This document shows, one piece after another, positions 57,256 to 64,000 of a stretch of 64,000 nt of DNA. The translations under genes and the position numbers were made by a program. This stretch comes from Mucidula mucida (lineage: Eukaryota; Basidiomycota; Agaricomycetes; Agaricales; Physalacriaceae), in NCBI GenBank assembly GCA_015501055.1, contig JADNYV010000045.1:1-64000 (forward strand). The letters run 5' to 3'. Position 1 is the stretch's first letter. Each line of letters opens with the position of its first letter. The notes below the pieces were generated by a model. That model made no database searches, was not told the DNA's origin, and was given only the letters and a program-made list of their open reading frames with translations.

Positions 57256-59592
57256 TTACTTTGACCCAATAGGTGATACACACAGCGGGATCTGCATACC
57301 CTCCATCTCTTTACCCTTCACTAATGGGAATGTTGTTTGCAGCCCCGAGCCGTGTACCAAGGGAGGAGTTTCCTTTGGAAGAGAAAACTCGAAAGAGCTG
57401 AGGAGCTCTACTACGATACTCTGAATTTCCATGATCCTGGATATGACGCATAAGGAATCGTGCCGCCGTTGGAAAGCGGACAGGACTCACGCGAATCGCC
57501 ATCTGCGGTAGGTCAGCAACTGGAGGCCAGCAAAGAAGGACACGCTTACCCGATACATGCTCGAACTCCGGCACCTAAGCCGTTTCTCAGTTTCAGAAGG
57601 CTATCACAAAAGGGAGCGGGACATACTGAACGTCAATCTGCATCCAGATACCAGTTAGTGATCAATACGTCCGTCGTTGAAGTGCTTCACTCACAGATTC
57701 GCATACACTCCAACCGTCACGTCCTCCTCAGACCTATTCAGAAATCGTCCCGGGTTCCACTTGTCTGCGTCTTCGCCCCACACGCTCCGCAAACTAGAAT
57801 CATCAGCATCCAACTGATTACCTATGAACAGTGACTGACCTGTGATACAAGTACACCGGCACATCCACACACTGTCCCTTCCTCACCCGAATTTCACTAA
57901 TCACCTTTCCCTCCCGCGTCGTGATAGGATGGAAAAGCGGTATGACATCGTCCTGCGCTGCCACGCGTCTGAGGGTGTGCACGAATGAATTCCGACGAAG
58001 GGATTCCTGGCAAGCGGGGGATGAGCATTGGATGCGTGATGTGAGTGGCAGTGAAGAACCTTTATAGCGGCGTTCAATAGAGGCATAGAATTGTATTCGC
58101 CGAGGCTCAAAGCGGAAGTGCGCAGGATTTCTTCCCGGATTTTGATCTGGTCAGCGGGATGGGCGCTCAGCTCGTATAAGAGCCATCCGACCGCGGCTGC
58201 TGTCGTATCGTGCCCTGCGAATATGAATGTCCTGGCCGTTCTAAATGAGCGTACGGATATGTAGTGCGACAGGAGGATACTACGTACACCATCTGCGAAA
58301 TGATCTCGTCTTCTTTCATGTGCATCGTCTCGTCGTCGGACAAGGATGAAATGGCTGTACATGTGTTAACATATGCTCTACAGAGCAATGAAATGCAGCA
58401 AACCTAGTAGATTGATGATATCTTTCTCATCTCCAACACCAACTTCCTTTATAGCCCGAACCTGCCGCTCATGCAGATCCCTCGCTGTAGCGTCCACCAC
58501 GCGCCGAAATTCCCTGAACTTGATCACATCCTCGAATGGCAATTTCGTCATCAACGAAACAAGAAGTTTTGGAAGGTGGCGTAAAAGACCCTGGCTCAAG
58601 ACAAGTTGGAATGCGGAGAGCGAAAGTTGGCTGTCCGGTCTGAAGCGAATGCTACATTAACAAATCTGCACGCCGAGAAGGTTGAAGAGCCTACTGACAG
58701 GATGCTCTCCATTCGCTTGGCTATCTCGTTCTCTTTCCCTTCGATGGCGTCAAAGTGATATCTGAACGAAGCTAGCAGCGCGCAGGCGTAAGTTGGACAA
58801 TGGGACGACTCATGAAATGCATACTTATTCCGATTATATCCAGAGCGACGTTTCGTACCCAATGAGCAATGTTGCATACCCTAGGTCGACCATTTAAGCT
58901 TTCGCTGAGCTTTTCGACAAGCTTTCCAAGTCATAAAGATCACGATTCATAAGTGATCAGAAACGCATACTTACTCTGGCGGACAACGTCTGGGAAACCT
59001 TCAAGTACGAGCGAATCTGAGTAGCGGAGAATGCGCCGTTCAAAACGCGTCTCTGGCGTTGATGTTGTTTTCCTGTTCCCGCCATTAGTATAGCCATCAG
59101 AGAGAATGCGGAAGCTTACCAGCAGCCGACACAATCCCAGGCCCGAACACCAAGTCCGCTAAATGATCGGAATCGCCGGTCTTGGGGAACCTGTAACCAG
59201 AGGTGTGGAGCACGTATTGGATGGCTTTGGGATCGGCAAGGACGAGGATGGATTCCTGGAGATGCTCATCAGCACGGAGAGTTCTGTTATGTAGCAAGAA
59301 GGGCAACGCACGCTGAAAACTCCAGCAACGCGATATACTGGTCCGTACTTGTCATACCAGGATTTGTAGTCGCCCAGGTTTGAGGCGGCGTGTCTGTCGA
59401 GGCCTACGCGCTGGTTACCTGTAAAGGGGCGTGAGTGGGATCATGCGAAGGAAGATGAAGATACGGGCCTAGCAGCCAGGAAGGATTGGGAGGTCCTTGG
59501 ATTGACCGTATTAAAGAAGTTTTGCGCCGGTATGTTTTGATGATGTAGGTTGTGAGTATTAGGACAGAGAGGGAGAAGAGGAGGAAGGCCAT
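57256..59592 (-). CDS. cytochrome P450 (intact)
   Basis: Membrane-bound monooxygenase of unknown substrate, mushroom type. Start 59,592 (MAFLLFSLSVLILTTYIIKT, anchor), RSIQGPPNPSWLLG, then NQRVGLDRHAASNLGDYKSW, YGPVYRVAGVFS, HQRQRRVLNGAFSATQIRSY (C-helix). I-helix FAGHDTTAAAVGWLLYELSA. K-helix ExxR as ESLRRNSFVHTLRRVAAQDD. PERF-type WNPGRF. Heme loop FSAGVRACIGWRFA with the Cys ligand, split by two introns. End ELLSSFEFSLPKETPPLVHG...VSPIGSK. More than ten introns, all with good borders and no frameshift. Convergent with ELP3 (165 bp between stops). Confidence 0.85.
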
Positions 59593-60071
59593 GGTGGGAA
59601 AGAGGAAGAGGTGAAAAAGACTCCGCTTTTCTCATCAGGACAGAGGTGTATCACATGGAGTGATAAATTGATCCACAGTCTACTTGACTAGGAGTACCAG
59701 TTCCATACTTGCTGCCAAGTCATATCATCGTTTCACTTTAGTCCAAAGGTGCACCGTGTTTAAGTAGAACTCACGCATCCACGCGTATTTTTTTTGCAGT
59801 ACAGCGTATCGCCTAGACGTCGCGTATATCAGCAGGGCTCTGTACGCGTAGGAACATGTTTCCACTTACAAGCTATAAGTCTATATAGAGCTGAACTCCA
59901 CCGTTGGAGCTCCGGTAAGTACAGTACATGAAAAATGCACGAAATGCACGGGGCCAAATGACAAGGTGATCCTTGAGTTGAACGTTGAAGTTCAAGGCGG
60001 AAGAAAGATTGTGGCCAGCTCGACGTTAGGGTTACTCACGTGTTTCGGCAATCATTCGTCTAACACCGACG
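59593..60071. other. intergenic, nothing recognised
   Basis: Promoter side of the P450; no repeat or RNA seen. Confidence 0.35.
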
Positions 60072-60335
60072 TTAATCCTGTATGCGTTCCCCTCCATCAA
60101 CAGTAAATCGGCAGCTCAGCATCTGCCTGGTTGACACATATCGAATCTGACTAGTGATGCTCTTGAGGAGCATGGTGCCGCATTTGATACCATACCGCGG
60201 TATTCTCTCGAACAGGATGAAGACCGGCCTTGTTCTCTGCTGTATGCCCAGTCGCGTCCTCCTGATGTTGTTCTGATATTGGCGACAGTTTGTTTTACCG
60301 ATTAGGAGAACAAGGTGCCTTAGTTTGGATATCAA
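60072..60335 (-). pseudogene. possible short-chain dehydrogenase C-terminal remnant
   Basis: FERIPRYG, then TSQIRYVSTRQMLS and FTVDGG, resembles the end of SDR enzymes (R-x-G ... ASxxxxYxTGQ ... VDGG). The catalytic Tyr-Lys part was not found. A weak call for a fragment. Confidence 0.35.
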
Positions 60336-60415
60336 TACGACACTGATACGATCTTACCTTTAGAACTTTCAGAACGCTAACGAAACCAGAGACACCCCCA
60401 ACTGCCACTACATAT

Positions 60416-60753
60416 ATGCCGCCGTCAAGCTTCAATCCGAACTACGACGATTCTCCCTCTAATGGGAATCGCGATAGCGATGATGACCAGTCCAAGCCGC
60501 CGGACAGCACTCGGCACGCGCGCATACCGGCGCAGCTTGCCAGCAAGCACAGAAACAGAAAGCGTAAGGTAGCGGGTTTCAAAGCCTCGCACTCAAGGGT
60601 AGAGAGAGGTTAGTTCTTGTATATTCTTGTTGATCCTGAAATAATTCACGCCACGCAGGCACCGACGCGTTCGACTATGAACAAAAGTTTTCTGAAGATG
60701 AGCCTTTCAAGGAAATGGGCCCTATGGCACGAGTTTGTAAAACTCCGCGATAA
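60416..60753 (+). pseudogene. DUF6535-type gene, cut after the N-terminus
   Basis: Exon 1 is an acidic and basic tail (MPPSSFNPNYDDSPSNGNRD...KHRNRKRKV); an intron of about 50 bp (donor GTTAGT, acceptor CACGCAG) leads to DAFDYEQKFSEDEPFKEMGP and MARV. The last part is how DUF6535 proteins of mushrooms usually begin, before a membrane region. Here the reading stops at once (CKTPR, stop 60,751-60,753), and retroelement sequence follows. Probably truncated by that insertion. Confidence 0.5.
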
Positions 60754-60846
60754 GTCATCGCGAGGTACGAGCGGTAAACTTATCTTAGGATAAGATAGTG
60801 CCGGGCCATCTAGGGCCGTAGTCATCTACTTCATACATGTACATAC

Positions 60847-60890
60847 AACACGACAGCTTTACAATCCTTGGGGATACTACCTGTCGTGTT
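60847..60890. repeat. 10-bp perfect inverted repeat (hairpin) before the DIRS-like element
   Basis: AACACGACAG and CTGTCGTGTT separated by 24 bp, in the 330-bp gap between the DUF6535 fragment and the element's first ORF. Could belong to the element's terminal repeat or leader. Confidence 0.45.
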
Positions 60891-61083
60891 CTCCATCGTC
60901 GCGGTTACGCCTTCTGATCCTCGTTCTTTCCTGAAATTTCTTGTCTGTCCTTTCCTTCCTTGTTCAGCTGTGCTTTTTGTAAGGCAGTTGATTCAGGCTT
61001 CTATTCGTTAGGGCTTGCTATCGGTTGCCCTTCGTGGGGACTGATCCTTTTTTTCTGGACAACAAAATTTTCGCCTCGTCCCG

Positions 61084-64000
61084 ATGTCCGTAACTCAAGG
61101 CTCCCAGCAGCAAAATCCTGCCCCGCCGCCAGCACCGCCGCTATCGCCGCGCGTTCGTCGGACTCACACAACGCAGGCAATATGCGATATGTTCAAGAAA
61201 CTCGATGTCACGCTCCGCTTGTCAAAGAACGCGGATATTGAGGTGGAAAATTTGGCGCGGGAGCAGAAGACGATGGATTTCACCATGGGTGTGGCTGGTG
61301 CGACGAGTGCTGGGTCACCTGCAGCTTCGTACATTTCATTCACGAAGGTGGAGGAGGCCGCGTTCTGTGAAACTGACTTCCTCTCCCACATCAAGAAGGT
61401 CCCTACTTACGTCTGGAATGCGGTATCACTGTGGAAAGCGAAGGAGAAGAAGAAGAAGGAGGACGCGAAGGCGGTTGCCGATGCACCTAAGGATAACAAG
61501 TGCATGGACACGACGATGGAGGTGGCCAGGTTGCCCGGAGCTAAGATCGACGTCAAATTTCATCAGGTTTTATATGATACTGAAGAAATCACTCCTCTCC
61601 CACAGTCTGTCTTCTCTAACGCCGCGCTGCGCTACATCTGGGAGCATGCTGCTACGCTTCCCACCATCAAGGCCAATCCTCAGCCCGGCTCTGTGGCCCG
61701 CCGTTATATTCTCAATGTCGATGAGCTTGTGAAGCAATTCGGCGACGACGTTTGCCCGTCGTACGGTCAGTACACTGAGTGCGCCCAAAATCGCCTCAGA
61801 TTCTGCCGTTCAAGAGACAAGGCGGGCCCAAAGGGTCCTTGGGCGCTTTGCTGGGCTCAGCATTATTCATTCTTTGATGGGCTCACAGAGAAGATTGAGG
61901 AGTATGACGCTTGGGCTCCGGTGGAAGCGAAGCTGCGTCGCGAGTATGCAAGCATGCCGATGGCTTACGATGGCGCGTTCTATGAGCGTGAGTATTCGAA
62001 TGCGTTGATTGCATTCAATGCTAGGAAGCAGGCAGAGCAGTTGGTTGCAGAGGCGTTGAAGAGAGAACGGGCTGACGTTGTGTCACGGTCGGGCAAGAAT
62101 TCCTCCGCGCGAGGCTCCGCTGATGGATTTTGCGCGGTTCATTTCGGGGTACACGCCGTGGTGAAGGCAAGGGAATCACCCCCGTCTGTCTCATCTGCGG
62201 GGAGAAGGGACACGTATCCACTAATCACGCACAGAAGTCGAACGCAAGGCCAATCTGGGGCATCCTACGTGACAAGAACATCGTCCATCCGACCTCAAGA
62301 GTCACCATCTGCTCATACTTCAATATCTATGGCTCCGGCAAGTGCAACCACAGCAATGCTGACCGCCTTGACGTCTGCGCATGGTGCGGCTCTCGGGACC
62401 ATCATGCCTTCGCCTACTCCTGTCGCCCCCGCACCTGAGAGCGGACTCTCCTCCACTCGTCCATTCCTTGCTTACACGAACTTTGCTGATACCATTCACC
62501 GACGATTGCCCCTTGCTCATTCTTCTGACTCTGATAAGGAAATCTTCTCAAGAATTATAACGCCCTACGACACAGATGCTTTCGAACGCTTACTTGATCA
62601 ACATAATTTAACATCCAGATATCCTCTTCTCTGCTCTAATCTTCGCAATGGATTTCCCCTCGGCCGCATGCCAATCCTCACTTCCACAATTATTATTCCG
62701 AACCATCCATCCTGCATCACCTACAAGCACGCGGTCAACAAGTATATCACAGACGAACTCGCGGCAAATCGCATCTCTGGTCCTTTCTCGCGTTCGGACG
62801 TGGAGCGGATCCTGCGTGGTCCGTTTCACTGTTCTCCTCTGATTGTCGCGCCGGCGTCGCAAGGCCCGGGTTTGCCTGACAAGTTGCGCGTGTGCCGCCA
62901 CTTGTCGAAAAGTTGTCATGAAGCTCTGGCAGTGAACAATTTCATCGACAAGGAGGACTTCCCGACGCACTTTGACATGGCCCCTCGTGTTGAACAAATT
63001 GTGAGTAGTCTCTTTCGTGTTTAAGGGTATATAGCCTTTATTTCTTTATTTCCTTCTTCTTTTCGGGGGTGTGCTTCAGTGAAGTAGCTTGTTTTTTCCT
63101 CCTCGCAGGCGTGCTCGGTTGAGTCGTCATTGCTCCTACTCGCGGGCGTCCTCGGTTGAGGCGTCATGCTGCTCCCCGTGTGGGATGCAACCGAGCACTC
63201 CTGCGTGAGGCGTCTCATTCCTTCCTTCGAGCTGCGTCTCGCTTCCTCCTGTCGTGCCAGTTGGCTGACATTTCCTCTTCAGGTGGCGAATGCGCCTCCC
63301 GGTACTCAAGCATGTACCAAGGATATTGCGAAATTCCATCGCACCTGCCCGGTCCTTCCTGACCATAAACCCTTCTTGGTGTTCCAAGGTGATTATTTGT
63401 GTAGTGGTGCATTCTCCTCTTCTAACAACCTTTTGATAAGGCGACCCGGAGGACTTTTACATAGAGCACACTTTCCCGTTTGGTGCTGCATCTGCTAGCA
63501 GCAATGCCGGCATGATTGCGAACACTCTGATGCATGTATGGGAGGCACAGGGTGTTAACGTCGGACTCAAGTATGAGGACGACATCAAGAATGTCCGTTA
63601 TGCCACCCGTCTTGGCCCGGTCATAGCTGGCGTGTTTCGCTACGACTTCGATTATGAGGATATGATGGCCATGGTTGCGCCGCTCCTCACGCCATGGAAC
63701 GATAAGGGTGATACAGACTTTGTCTTCCTGACTACTTTCATTGGCTACCTCTGGCACTTCGCGGAGCGTTGGTGGGGTTTACCGAGGAGAAACACATGAA
63801 ATTCCTGCAGCGCGCTGAGGTTTTCGCTGCCAGTTTCGCGGGTACTTCTTGCACACTCGAGGAAGTCAACAAGATCCACGGCTCTCTTTGCCACGTCGCC
63901 TTTGTTCACACGATCGGCACTGCATATCTCTCCTCCCTCTCCAACTTCGCCGCCTCTTTTAAGGGCAACGAGTTTGTTCGTCGACACCCTCCGCCATCAG
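61084..64000 (+). mobile_element. DIRS-like retrotransposon, gag and reverse transcriptase (runs off the end)
   Basis: Gag-like ORF from 61,084 (MSVTQGSQQQNPAPPPAPPL), with two zinc-binding stretches in a second frame near 62,170-62,430 (CLICGEKGHVSTNH and CAWCGSRDHHAFAYSC). Then a reverse transcriptase: ISGPFSRSDVERILRGPFHC, LRVCRHLSKSCHEA, VNNFIDKEDFPTHFD; an intron 63,001-63,282; VANAPPGTQACTKDIAKFHR; a second intron (about 63,386-63,440); DFYIEHTFPFGAASASSNAG, with KYEDDIKNV as the likely active-site strand, and FTEEKHMKFLQRAEVFAASF. The layout fits DIRS/Ngaro-type elements with a tyrosine recombinase, which would lie beyond 64,000. At least one G is missing near 63,771. Assignment to DIRS is by RT similarity from memory. 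Confidence 0.65.

Overview
The window looks like nuclear DNA from a mushroom-forming basidiomycete (Agaricomycetes). Genes are cut by many introns of about 50-60 bp with GT...YAG ends. The families are typical of that group: chitin deacetylase, GMC oxidoreductase, multi-intron P450s, GT90/CAP10-like glycosyltransferase, F-box protein, Zn2Cys6 regulator, DUF6535-like protein, O-methyltransferase. Retroelements are Ty3 with a chromodomain, Ty1/copia and a DIRS-like element. The species cannot be named from the sequence.

Layout. 1-9.5 kb: two diverged tandem copies of a block (unknown 'gene X', spacer, decayed multi-pass membrane gene); the first also carries a complete chitin deacetylase gene, the second does not. 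10.9-27.9 kb: an old mirror-image duplication. Ankyrin-like gene, small basic protein gene, VYFP-repeat protein gene, HNH-like gene A and gene B occur in one order on the left and in exact reverse order and strand on the right, around one O-methyltransferase gene. 29-42.8 kb: a third gene X remnant, GMC oxidoreductase, fold-back repeat, tRNA-Gly, GT90-like gene, Zn2Cys6 regulator, tRNA-Thr and an intact F-box gene. 43.2-52.2 kb: a transposon nest, with two head-to-head 3' halves of a Ty3 chromovirus next to a copia element that holds a solo LTR. 52.2-59.6 kb: ELP3 flanked by a decayed AT-rich P450 and an intact P450. 60-64 kb: an SDR-like remnant, a DUF6535-like gene cut short, and the 5' part of a DIRS-like element running off the end.

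The metabolic genes (O-methyltransferase, GMC oxidoreductase, P450s) could belong to secondary metabolism, but they are scattered among repeats and do not form an evident cluster. ELP3 is the clearest housekeeping gene.

Quality warning. Many otherwise good reading frames, including ELP3, are broken by single missing bases inside short runs of one base, all deletions. That is the signature of long-read consensus error. Frameshifts here should not be taken as proof of pseudogenes unless other damage is present.
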